From the NCBI RefSeq assembly GCF_001425685.1, contig NZ_LMCY01000015.1, forward strand, positions 307-64,306: a stretch of 64,000 bases of DNA. Reading direction: 5' to 3'. The translations under genes and the position numbers were made by a program. Every line of letters begins with the position of its first letter. Position 1 is the first letter of the stretch. Positions 51,426-59,639 of the stretch are shown here, piece after piece. Below the pieces are notes generated by a model. That model was not told the DNA's origin. It saw nothing but the letters and a program-made list of their open reading frames with translations, and searched no databases. Origin of the DNA: Massilia sp. Root335. GTDB lineage: Bacteria; Pseudomonadota; Gammaproteobacteria; Burkholderiales; Burkholderiaceae_D.

Positions 51426-54400
51426 AACCATCCCTGTACTCTTTCCTGCTGCTGGCGCTGGCCGCCGCGCCGGCATGGGCCGGCCCGGCGCCGGCGCCGG
51501 CGCCGCTGCGCTTCAGCTTCGCCGGCCCGGAGACGCCGGGCATGCAGGCGGCCGCCTGCGGCCACGGCGACGACGTCCCGGCCTATGACGCGGGTCGCGG
51601 CTGGGGCTTCGTCGCGCAGACCGGCGCCCGGCCGCCACGGCCGGTGCACAGCGCCGGCATCCGCTGCACCGGCACGGCCGCCGTCATCGAGGAAGCGGCG
51701 TTCGACGGCGACAACCGTTTCGGCATGGCGTTCCGCGTCAAGGTCCCGCCGGGCACCTACGACATCCGGGTGCGCGCGACGGCGGGCGCGGACGACGCCA
51801 CGGTCTCGATATCGGGCATGCAGACCAGCCGCCTGCTCAAGCCGTCCAGCTGGGACGCGGCGGGCCTGCTGCCGAACCGGACCCTCATGCGCGTGGACGG
51901 CCACGAATGGCGCTACCGCTACGTGAACGGCCAGGCGTTCATCGACATCGAGGTCGAGCCCAATCGCACCGGCACGCCGGTCGGCATCGAGGCGCTGGAG
52001 ATCGTGCCGGTGGCGCCTGACGCCCGGCCGCCGGGCACGCTGCCGGCCGTGTTCACGCTCGGCGACTCCACGGTCAAGTCGTACACGTTCGAGGAAGCGC
52101 CGATGAGCGGCTGGGGCCAGGTCTTCGGCAAGCTGTTCGACCCGGCCCGGGTGCGCGTCGTGAACTACGCCAATGGCGGACGCTCGTTCCGCAACGCCTA
52201 TGCCGAAGGCCGCTTCAACGACCTGCTGCTGGCCGGCTACCCGGGCGACGTCGTGCTGATCCAGTTCGGCCACAACGACGAGAGCGAGGACGAGACCAAA
52301 CGCTGGGGCCGCGGCGCGACGGAGGCGACGTACGAGGCCATGATCCGCGACGTCTACCTGCCGGCGATCCGCGCGCGCGGCATGAACGCCGTGCTGGTGA
52401 CGCCGATGTCGCGCGTGAACGGCGCGCAGCCGCCCGGCCGCCCGTACGAAAACTCGTTCCGGAAGCGCCGCTTCCCGGACGTGATGCGCGGGGTCGCCCG
52501 CGACGCCGGCGTGCCGCTGGTCGACCTGAACGCGCGCAGCGTCGCGTACTACAACGAAGCGGGCGTGGCCGCCGTGACGGCGATGATGATGTCGATCGAG
52601 GCCGGCGAAACGCCCGGCAAGACCAACGACGGCAGCTATGCCAACGGCCATCCCGCCAACAAGATCGACGGCACCCACTTCAAGGAAGCGATGGCCAAGC
52701 AGTACGCGCGCATGGTCGTGACCGGACTGGCGCAGCTCGCGCAGCAGGGCGATGCGGTCGCGGCGCGGGTGGCCGGCGCGCTGCGGGCCGACGTGCGGGC
52801 CGCGATCGGCACTGGCGACTGGTCCGCGATCTATCCGGAGATCGCGGCCGACATCCGGTCCGGCGACGGCGCGTACTACCGCAACCAGATCGAGAAGCTG
52901 ATCCAGCTCGGCGCCCTGCGCGAGGACGCGCAGGGGAACGTCCATCCGCAGGCGCCGATGGACACGCGCGAATTCGCCGCCGCGCTGGGCCGGCTGCTGC
53001 ACCTGCCGGAAGGGGCGTTGACGGGCTATCCGGACGGGCCGCTGCGCCGGGAAGTCATGGGCGCCGTCGTGGACGACGCCTACCACCTGCGCTTCGCCGC
53101 GAAGCCCCGCTACATGACCGACTACAACGGCCGGACCGTCGTGCCGGGCATGCCGGGCTACGACCCGAACCTGGACACGGGCGCGCACGGCGCCATGTAC
53201 TACCCGCTGGTCGACTGGGCGCAGCTGGAGGACCGCGCGGCCGTCGCCCCCGCCCTGGCGGCCAAGGTCGAGGACGCGTACCGGCTGGGATTGATCCGCT
53301 CGGAGACGGGCATCGCGCGCGGCCGCATGGTCGATGGCCGGCTGCTGGAACCGCAGGCGACGGTCACCCGCGCCAAGGCCGCCAAGACGCTGTACTTCAT
53401 GTGGGTGCTGGCCCAGCCGCCGCAGGTGGAGAACGACCGGCTCGCGCCGCCGGCGCAGGCCTATCAAAGCCCCGGCGTCGCCTACAACATGCCGGTGTTC
53501 GCCCCGGCGCTGAAGGCGCGGATGCGCTATCCGCTGGCGTGGTCGCCGCAGGTCACGGACTTGCCGGCGTGGCGGGAGCGCGGCCGCGCCGCGCTGTGGC
53601 AGGCCACGCTGCAGGAGCGCGACGATACGCCGTTCGCGCCGGAAGTCATCGCGGAACAGGAGCGCGGCAGCTACGTCGCGCGCCAGGTGGTCTTCAACAT
53701 CACGGCCGTGAGCCGCGTGCGCGCCCTGCTGCTGGTGCCGACATCCGCCGGCAGGCACCCGGCCGCGCTCATGCTGCACGACCATGGCGGCAAGTTCGAC
53801 ATCGGCAAGGAAAAGATGATCGAACCGTTCGGCGAGGCCGACGCGGCCCGCCACGCGTCCGCGCAGGCCTGGGCGGACAAGCACTTTTCCGGCCGCTGGC
53901 CCGGCGACGCGCTGGCCGCGCGCGGTTATGTGGTGCTGTGCGCGGATGCCGTCGGCTGGGGCGACCGCGGCCCGCTGACGGGCGAGGCCCAGCAGGCGCT
54001 GGCGTCCAACTTCTTCAACCTGGGCAGCTCCCTCGCCGGCAACATGGCGCTCGAGGATGTGCGCGCGGCGCGCTTCCTCGCGTCGCTGCCGGAAGTCGAC
54101 GGCAAGCGCGTCGCCGCGCTGGGCTTTTCGATGGGCGCCTTCCGCGCGTGGCAGGTCGCGGCGCTGTCCGACGACATCGCCGCCGTGGTCGCGTCGAACT
54201 GGATGGCCACGGCGGACGGCCTGATGGTCCCGGGCAGCAGCACGCTGCGCGGCGGGTCGTCGTTCCAGATGATGCATCCCGGCCTGCTGCGCTGGCTCGA
54301 TTATCCGGACGTGGCCAGCCTCGCCGCGCCGAAGCCGGCCCTGTTCTTCGCCGGCGAGACCGACAAGCTGTTCCCCGTCGCGTCCGTGCGCGACGCGTAC

Positions 54401-54544
54401 GCGAAGATGGCGCAGGTGTGGCGGGCCTGGGGCGCGGCCGACCGGTTCGAGGGGGTCGTGCGGCCGGGCGGCCACGAATTCCCGCGCGCGGTGCAGGACC
54501 ACGCCTACGACTGGCTCGACCGCCAGTTCGGCGCCCGGCGCTGA
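51422..54544 (+). CDS. fused SGNH acetylesterase, SLH-like, alpha/beta-hydrolase
   Basis: A 1040-residue secreted fusion (signal peptide 1-20). Residues 28-195 form a beta domain. Residues 208-440 are an SGNH/GDSL esterase of the rhamnogalacturonan acetylesterase type: GDS with Ser216, GGRS 252-255, GHND with Asn285, and DGTH with Asp416/His419. Residues about 455-665 resemble two S-layer-homology repeats (IEKLIQLGALRED and VEDAYRLGLIRSETG...TVTRAKAAKTL). Residues about 690-1040 are an alpha/beta-hydrolase like acetyl-xylan esterases: GFSMG with Ser903, Asp981 and His1018. Both esterase triads are intact, so one polypeptide may remove acetyl groups from different sugars. Translationally coupled to GH95. 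The fusion is read without any frameshift. Confidence 0.8.
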   Translation: MKPSLYSFLLLALAAAPAWAGPAPAPAPLRFSFAGPETPGMQAAACGHGDDVPAYDAGRGWGFVAQTGARPPRPVHSAGIRCTGTAAVIEEAAFDGDNRFGMAFRVKVPPGTYDIRVRATAGADDATVSISGMQTSRLLKPSSWDAAGLLPNRTLMRVDGHEWRYRYVNGQAFIDIEVEPNRTGTPVGIEALEIVPVAPDARPPGTLPAVFTLGDSTVKSYTFEEAPMSGWGQVFGKLFDPARVRVVNYANGGRSFRNAYAEGRFNDLLLAGYPGDVVLIQFGHNDESEDETKRWGRGATEATYEAMIRDVYLPAIRARGMNAVLVTPMSRVNGAQPPGRPYENSFRKRRFPDVMRGVARDAGVPLVDLNARSVAYYNEAGVAAVTAMMMSIEAGETPGKTNDGSYANGHPANKIDGTHFKEAMAKQYARMVVTGLAQLAQQGDAVAARVAGALRADVRAAIGTGDWSAIYPEIAADIRSGDGAYYRNQIEKLIQLGALREDAQGNVHPQAPMDTREFAAALGRLLHLPEGALTGYPDGPLRREVMGAVVDDAYHLRFAAKPRYMTDYNGRTVVPGMPGYDPNLDTGAHGAMYYPLVDWAQLEDRAAVAPALAAKVEDAYRLGLIRSETGIARGRMVDGRLLEPQATVTRAKAAKTLYFMWVLAQPPQVENDRLAPPAQAYQSPGVAYNMPVFAPALKARMRYPLAWSPQVTDLPAWRERGRAALWQATLQERDDTPFAPEVIAEQERGSYVARQVVFNITAVSRVRALLLVPTSAGRHPAALMLHDHGGKFDIGKEKMIEPFGEADAARHASAQAWADKHFSGRWPGDALAARGYVVLCADAVGWGDRGPLTGEAQQALASNFFNLGSSLAGNMALEDVRAARFLASLPEVDGKRVAALGFSMGAFRAWQVAALSDDIAAVVASNWMATADGLMVPGSSTLRGGSSFQMMHPGLLRWLDYPDVASLAAPKPALFFAGETDKLFPVASVRDAYAKMAQVWRAWGAADRFEGVVRPGGHEFPRAVQDHAYDWLDRQFGARR

Positions 54545-54646
54545 AACCAGCAGAATTTAATATACCACCTGGCACTTTTAATACTTGTCGCGCAGCCTTG
54601 CGGTCCAGATAATTCAGCTACGTTCGTCAATCACACTGGAACCCTG

Positions 54647-56572
54647 ATGCAAGCGCAAAGGACTGTACGCCGGCTGCCCCGCCTGGCCCTGATACCCCTG
54701 TTGTTCGCGGTGGCCGCGGCGCACGCCGCGACCGATCCCCTCGCCCCCACGGCGCACTGGAGCGCCTACACGGCCGGCCGCGCGGCGGTGCCGCCGATGG
54801 GCTGGAGCAGCTGGAACGCGTTCGGCACCGATATCGACGAAGCGAAGATCATCGGCTCGGCCCAGCGCATCGTCGACAGCGGCCTGGCCGCCAAGGGCTA
54901 TCGCTACATCAACATCGACGACGGGTGGGCGCTGCGCCGCCAGGTGCCGGACGGGCACCTGGTGGTCCGGCCCGACCGCTTCCCGTCGTCCGTCACGGGC
55001 GGCGCCAGCACCTTCCGCCCCCTCACCGACAAGCTGCACGCGATGGGACTGAAGGCCGGCATCTATTCGGACCTCGGCCGCAACACCTGCTCGCAAGCCT
55101 ATTCCGGCACCGACACCGACCTCCCCAAGGGCAGCGTGCTCGAACGCGAGATCGGCCTGTACGGCCATATCGACCAGGACATCAAGCTCTTCTTCACCGA
55201 CTGGGGCTTCGATTTCATCAAGGTCGACGGCTGCGGCCTGCGCGCGTACGGCCCCGCCAGCCCGAAGGTCCGCTCGGGCCAGTACCGCGCGCTGACGCCC
55301 GTGCTGGACCTGGAATCGGTCGCCCGTTCGAATATCCCGGCGGTGCAGGCGGAATTCACGCAGATTAACGCGGCGCTCCAGCACAACAATCCCGACGGCG
55401 ACTTCCTGCTGTCGCTGTGCGTCTGGGGCGCGGCCGACGTGCGCGCATGGGGCAAAAACTTCGGCAACATCTCGCGCACCAGCGACGACATCCGCCCATC
55501 CTGGACCCGCATGCTGAGCAACTTCGACAGCGCGGCACGGCGCGCGCTGTATGGACATCCGGGCAGCTGGAACGACCCCGACATGCTGTTCATCGGCGCC
55601 GGCGATTTCGATGCCGGCCACCTGGTCGAAGCCAAATCGCACTTCGCCCTCTGGGCCATGCTGAACGCGCCGCTGATGACGGGCGCCGACCTGAGGACGA
55701 CGCCGCAGGCGCTGATGGACATCTTCGGCAATGCCGACATCATCGCGGTCAACCAGGACCCGGCCGGCAACCAGGCGACACTCGCCTACGACGCCGACGA
55801 CCTGGAAATCCTCGTCAAGACGCTCGCCTCCGGCCAAAAGGCGGTCGCGCTGTTCAACCGCGGCTTCGCGCCGATCGACGTCGACCTGACCGCCGAGCAC
55901 CTCAAGTTCCGCAAGGACGCGCCGGTCACGCTGACCGATCTCTGGACCAGGGCCGACACCTCGTTCACGAACGAGACCAAGATCCGCGTCGCGCCGCGCG
56001 AGACGCGGATCTTCCGCGCCCAGGGTACGCGCATGCTGGCGCAGGGCATGTATCTGTCGGAACAGCCGGGCAGCGTGAATCCGGCCGTCGACGGCGTGAG
56101 CGTGCCGCAGGCCGATCCGACGATCTTCCGCTCGTCGTTCGGCTGGACCGGCACCAAGGGCCAGGGCGAACGGCCGATGTACGCCGGCTGGGGCGGCGCG
56201 CGCGCCGACAGCACGCCGTACGGCCAGACGCTGCAGATCGCCGGCACGCCTTACGCCGCCGGCATCGGCATCCTGGCCAATTCCCGGCTCGAGGTGCGCA
56301 ACCACGGCTACCGCCGCCTGGACGCGCGGGTCGGCGTCGACGATTCCGCCCAGGACCGTACGCATGCCGTGACCTTCATGATCTACGGCGACGGCAAGCT
56401 GCTCGCCACGAGCAAGCCCTCGCGTTGGGGCCAGCCGGCGCAGGCATTGGGCGCCGACGTCGCGGGCGTGAAGGTGATCGAACTGGTGGCGCGCAGCGCG
56501 GGCGGCGCCAATGAGCAGCTGCCGGTGAGCTGGGGCGACGCGGCGCTGTTGTCGGCGGCGCAGACGCGCTGA
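54647..56572 (+). CDS. GH27 alpha-galactosidase with NPCBM domain
   Basis: A 641-residue secreted enzyme (signal peptide about 1-27). The TIM barrel (about 50-385) opens PPMGWSSWNAFG and shows NIDDGWA, the nucleophile Asp194 in FIKVDGCG, and the acid/base Asp281 in RTSDDI. The retaining GH27 family removes alpha-galactose (or beta-L-arabinopyranose) from side chains. A beta domain (about 390-465) and a C-terminal NPCBM-like sugar-binding domain (about 490-640, PYGQTLQIAGTPYAAGIGI) follow. A 102-bp AT-rich leader with two TTTAATA copies separates it from the esterase gene, so it may have its own promoter. Convergent with the MFS gene, sharing a hairpin terminator. Confidence 0.9.
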   Translation: MQAQRTVRRLPRLALIPLLFAVAAAHAATDPLAPTAHWSAYTAGRAAVPPMGWSSWNAFGTDIDEAKIIGSAQRIVDSGLAAKGYRYINIDDGWALRRQVPDGHLVVRPDRFPSSVTGGASTFRPLTDKLHAMGLKAGIYSDLGRNTCSQAYSGTDTDLPKGSVLEREIGLYGHIDQDIKLFFTDWGFDFIKVDGCGLRAYGPASPKVRSGQYRALTPVLDLESVARSNIPAVQAEFTQINAALQHNNPDGDFLLSLCVWGAADVRAWGKNFGNISRTSDDIRPSWTRMLSNFDSAARRALYGHPGSWNDPDMLFIGAGDFDAGHLVEAKSHFALWAMLNAPLMTGADLRTTPQALMDIFGNADIIAVNQDPAGNQATLAYDADDLEILVKTLASGQKAVALFNRGFAPIDVDLTAEHLKFRKDAPVTLTDLWTRADTSFTNETKIRVAPRETRIFRAQGTRMLAQGMYLSEQPGSVNPAVDGVSVPQADPTIFRSSFGWTGTKGQGERPMYAGWGGARADSTPYGQTLQIAGTPYAAGIGILANSRLEVRNHGYRRLDARVGVDDSAQDRTHAVTFMIYGDGKLLATSKPSRWGQPAQALGADVAGVKVIELVARSAGGANEQLPVSWGDAALLSAAQTR

Positions 56573-56591
56573 CCGGCGCGGCCGGGGACAT

Positions 56592-56617
56592 GCCGGGCGG
56601 CCGTGAGGTCGCCCGGC
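56592..56617. terminator. bidirectional GC hairpin between convergent genes
   Basis: An 11-bp stem (56592-56602 with 56607-56617, one G-T wobble) closes a GTGA tetraloop. It lies between the GH27 stop and the MFS stop. No T tract is present on either strand, so termination strength is uncertain. Confidence 0.5.
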
Positions 56618-56630
56618 GTGGCACCTGCCG

Positions 56631-57923
56631 TCACACGTCGATATCCTCCAGCCGCGCCCCCTTCGTCTCGACGAAATAGCGGGCCACGACGAACAGCTGC
56701 ACGAGCATCGCCACCGCGAACAGGATGAACGGCAGGCCCTTCGAACGCGCGGCCATGGCGGGGAACACGCCGGCGACGATGGCGTCCATCAGCCAGTGCG
56801 TCGACGCGCCCAGGCTTTGTCCGCGCGCCCGCACCTCGGTCGGAAAGATCTCGGCGATGTACACCCAGATCACCGCGCCCTGCGAAAACGCGAACGCCGC
56901 GATGAACAGGACCAGCGCCCACAGGAGCAGGTCGCGGTGCAGGCCGCTCCACTGGATCCAGGCGGTCGCCGCCAGCGCGACGACCATCCCGACCGAGCCC
57001 ACCATCAGCAGGGTCTTGCGTCCGAGGCGGTCGATGACGGTCAGCGCCAGCAGCGTAAACACCAGGTTGGTGGCGCCGATCGCCACGGACTGGAGATCGG
57101 CCGACATCTTGCCGAATCCGGCGGCGGCGAAGATGTCGTTCGCGTAGTACAGGATGGCGTTGATGCCCGACAGCTGGTTGAACGCGGCGATCGCGAAGGC
57201 CAGCAGCATCGGCTTGCGGTAGCGGCGCCACGACAGCTTCGAGCCAGCGGCCATGTGGCCGCGCGCATAGCTGGCCAGTTCGCCCGCCACGTCGGCGGCG
57301 CCGATTTCGCGCAGCACCTGCTCGGCCTCTTGGGCCCGGCCCTTCACCGCCAGCCAGCGCGGGCTGTTCGGAATGACGAACAGGAGGCCGAACAGCAGCA
57401 GCGCGGGCAGCGCCGCGACCCCGAACTTCCAGCGCCACTCGTCCGCTCCCAGTTCCGCCAGGCCGACCAGGTAATTGCTCAGGTACGCGACGAGGATGCC
57501 CAGCACGATGTTGAACTGGAACGCGCCGACCAGCATGCCGCGCCGGTGCGCGGGCGCGATCTCGGCGAGATAGATCGGCGCCAGCACCGACGATGCGCCG
57601 ATGGCGATCCCGCCCAGCACCCGGGCCGCGACCAGCACCGCGAGGCTCGGCGCGAACAGGCAGCCCAGCGCCGACACGACATACAGCGCGGCGATGGCGC
57701 GCAGGCAGTTGCGGGCCCCGAAGCGGTCGCCCGGGCGCCCCGCGAACAGGGCGCCCAGCAGGGTGCCCCACAACGCGCTCGACACGGTCATGCCGAGGCC
57801 ACCCGGATCGAGTCCGAACGCCTGCGTGAGGCCTTGCGTGGTGCCGGCGATGACCGCCGTATCGAATCCGAACAGCAGCCCCGCCAGGCCGCCGACCAGT
57901 GTTCCCTTCAACAGCGTATTCAT
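56631..57923 (-). CDS. MFS sugar porter
   Basis: A 430-residue inner-membrane transporter with 12 predicted helices and all sugar-porter signatures: GRPGDRFGARN after helix 2, YLAEIAPAHRRG, NSPRWL, QLSGINAILYYANDIF (helix 7), DRLGRKTL and IAEIFPTEVRARG. Members are usually proton symporters for mono- or disaccharides. It starts inside the GH32 stop (overlap ATGA), so it should import fructose, glucose or sucrose released by GH32. The start at 57923 is followed directly by helix 1 (TLVGGLAGLLFGFDTAVIAG). It is last in the sucrose/fructan operon. Confidence 0.9.
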   Translation of the reverse strand: MNTLLKGTLVGGLAGLLFGFDTAVIAGTTQGLTQAFGLDPGGLGMTVSSALWGTLLGALFAGRPGDRFGARNCLRAIAALYVVSALGCLFAPSLAVLVAARVLGGIAIGASSVLAPIYLAEIAPAHRRGMLVGAFQFNIVLGILVAYLSNYLVGLAELGADEWRWKFGVAALPALLLFGLLFVIPNSPRWLAVKGRAQEAEQVLREIGAADVAGELASYARGHMAAGSKLSWRRYRKPMLLAFAIAAFNQLSGINAILYYANDIFAAAGFGKMSADLQSVAIGATNLVFTLLALTVIDRLGRKTLLMVGSVGMVVALAATAWIQWSGLHRDLLLWALVLFIAAFAFSQGAVIWVYIAEIFPTEVRARGQSLGASTHWLMDAIVAGVFPAMAARSKGLPFILFAVAMLVQLFVVARYFVETKGARLEDIDV

Positions 57924-59557
57924 TGCGCTTCCTTCCAGATCGAATTCAGGGACCAGACGTTCAGGTCGCGCACGTGCGCGTCCCCGTCCACGCTGAACAG
58001 GCTGACGCCGTCCACGCCTGTCGTCGGGAACACCTGGTCGGTCAGCACCGCCTCGCCTTCCCCGGCGAACACCGTCACCGATCCGCGGTCGACGAGGATC
58101 CGCAGCGGCAGCCCGGCCTCCGGCAGCGCGACCGGTGCGGTATGCCTCGCCGCGAACTGCGGATGGAAACCGGTCGCGCCCGAGCGCGTGCGGTCCACGT
58201 ACACCACGCCCTGCGCGGCGTCGTAGCCGATCTCGGTGACCGCGTCCTTTCCCAGCCGGACGCCGGCGCGCGTCGCCGTGCCCGGCTTCAGGATCATCCG
58301 CAGTTCGAGCGGCGCGCGCGCGGCGCCGGCCAGCGGCACGGCCTGCGCGCCGCGCGCGATGGTCTGCGCCGGCGTGCCGAACAGCAGGCGGCTGCGCAGA
58401 CGCTGCGCTTCCGCGACCGGTTGCTGCACCAGCGTCACGTGCCCGTTCACCGTGCGCAGGCCGAGTTCGCGCGGCAGCGCCTGGGCGCTGCGCCATGGCG
58501 CCGTCGGCACCTTTTCGCCGTACAGCCAGTTGTTCATCCAGCCGACGAGCAGGCGGCGTCCGCCGGGCGCATCGTTGTAGGTGACGCCGGCGTAGAAGTC
58601 GGCGCCGTAGTCCAGCCACCGGGGCGCGTCGGCGTCGGTGCCGGCGGCGCGGTCGCGCGTAAACGTCTTGCCGTCGAAGTCGCCGACGAAGTACTGCATG
58701 CCCGAGCCGCCGGCCGGGCCGCCCGGATTGAGGCTGATGATGAGGACCCATTTGCGGCGCGCGGGATCGCCGTCGACCGGGAGCTCGACCAGGTCGGGGC
58801 ATTCCCACACGCCGCCGGCCGCGCCGGCCGGGCCGAACTCGCCCGTCCACTCCCAGTGGATCAGGTCGCGCGAGCTGTAGAACAGGGCCTTGTGCCGCTG
58901 CGCCGCCACGGTCGCCAGCACCCACTTGTGCCCCGGCTCGTACCAGAACATTTTCGGGTCGCGGAATTCGCGGTACTCGGCCGCGTATTGCGCCGGCGGT
59001 GCGGGAATCACCGGGTTGCCGGCGTATTGCGTCCAGGTGCGGCCGCGATCGAGGCTGTAGGCGATCGACTGCGCCTGCGTGCCGGCGCGGACAAGCTTGC
59101 CGTTCAGCGTGCGCGCCTGCGGGAACACGGCCGTGTAGATCGCCACCATGGCCGGCTTGCCCGGCTGGCCGAAGCCGCTGGTATTGGCGTGATCGACCAC
59201 CGCGCTGCCGGAAAAGAACATCTGCGTGATCTTGCCGCCGGCGTCCTTTTCGACGGGCAGCGCCAGCGGCAGTTCGGTCCAGTGCAGCAGGTCGGTGCTG
59301 ACCGCGTGGCCCCAGGACATGTCGCCCCAGGTGTTCTGGTTCGGGTTGTGTTGGTAGAACAGGTGATATTCGCCGTCGAGGTACACGAGGCCGTTCGGAT
59401 CGTTCATCCAGTTGCGCTGCGGGGAGAACGATAACTGCGGGCGAAACGGTTCGTCGTGCGCGGGCGCGTGCGCGGGCGCGGGCGACCGGCTGGCGCAGCC
59501 GGCGGACAGCAGCGCCGCGCCGATGGTCAGGAGGGGAAGTCGGGAAGTCAAAGCCAC
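57920..59557 (-). CDS. GH32 fructan/sucrose hydrolase lipoprotein
   Basis: A 545-residue predicted lipoprotein (lipobox LSAGC, Cys21). GTG start at 59557 behind AAGGAA. The five-bladed propeller has the GH32 triad: Asp53 in WMNDPNG (nucleophile), Arg199-Asp200-Pro (transition-state stabiliser) and Glu252 in WECPD (acid/base). A C-terminal beta-sandwich (about 390-545) follows. The length and domain plan fit levanase, exo-inulinase or sucrase, releasing fructose in the periplasm or at the surface. It lies between a TonB receptor (82-bp gap with a hairpin) and an MFS porter (4-bp overlap). Sucrose versus fructan preference cannot be told from sequence. Confidence 0.9.
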   Translation of the reverse strand: MALTSRLPLLTIGAALLSAGCASRSPAPAHAPAHDEPFRPQLSFSPQRNWMNDPNGLVYLDGEYHLFYQHNPNQNTWGDMSWGHAVSTDLLHWTELPLALPVEKDAGGKITQMFFSGSAVVDHANTSGFGQPGKPAMVAIYTAVFPQARTLNGKLVRAGTQAQSIAYSLDRGRTWTQYAGNPVIPAPPAQYAAEYREFRDPKMFWYEPGHKWVLATVAAQRHKALFYSSRDLIHWEWTGEFGPAGAAGGVWECPDLVELPVDGDPARRKWVLIISLNPGGPAGGSGMQYFVGDFDGKTFTRDRAAGTDADAPRWLDYGADFYAGVTYNDAPGGRRLLVGWMNNWLYGEKVPTAPWRSAQALPRELGLRTVNGHVTLVQQPVAEAQRLRSRLLFGTPAQTIARGAQAVPLAGAARAPLELRMILKPGTATRAGVRLGKDAVTEIGYDAAQGVVYVDRTRSGATGFHPQFAARHTAPVALPEAGLPLRILVDRGSVTVFAGEGEAVLTDQVFPTTGVDGVSLFSVDGDAHVRDLNVWSLNSIWKEAQ

Positions 59558-59584
59558 GGGGTGTTCCTTGTTGTTGTCGAAGAC

Positions 59585-59620
59585 GGGCAGGCGCGCGCCG
59601 GCCGTGCCGGCGGCCTGCCC
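59585..59620 (-). repeat. intercistronic hairpin between receptor and GH32
   Basis: GGGCAGGC (59585-59592) pairs with GCCTGCCC (59613-59620), with further GC-rich pairing inside. There is no T tract on the minus strand. Such a hairpin may protect the upstream receptor message or attenuate expression of the downstream enzyme and porter. Confidence 0.5.
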
Positions 59621-59639
59621 CTGTTCAGAAGTCGGCGAT

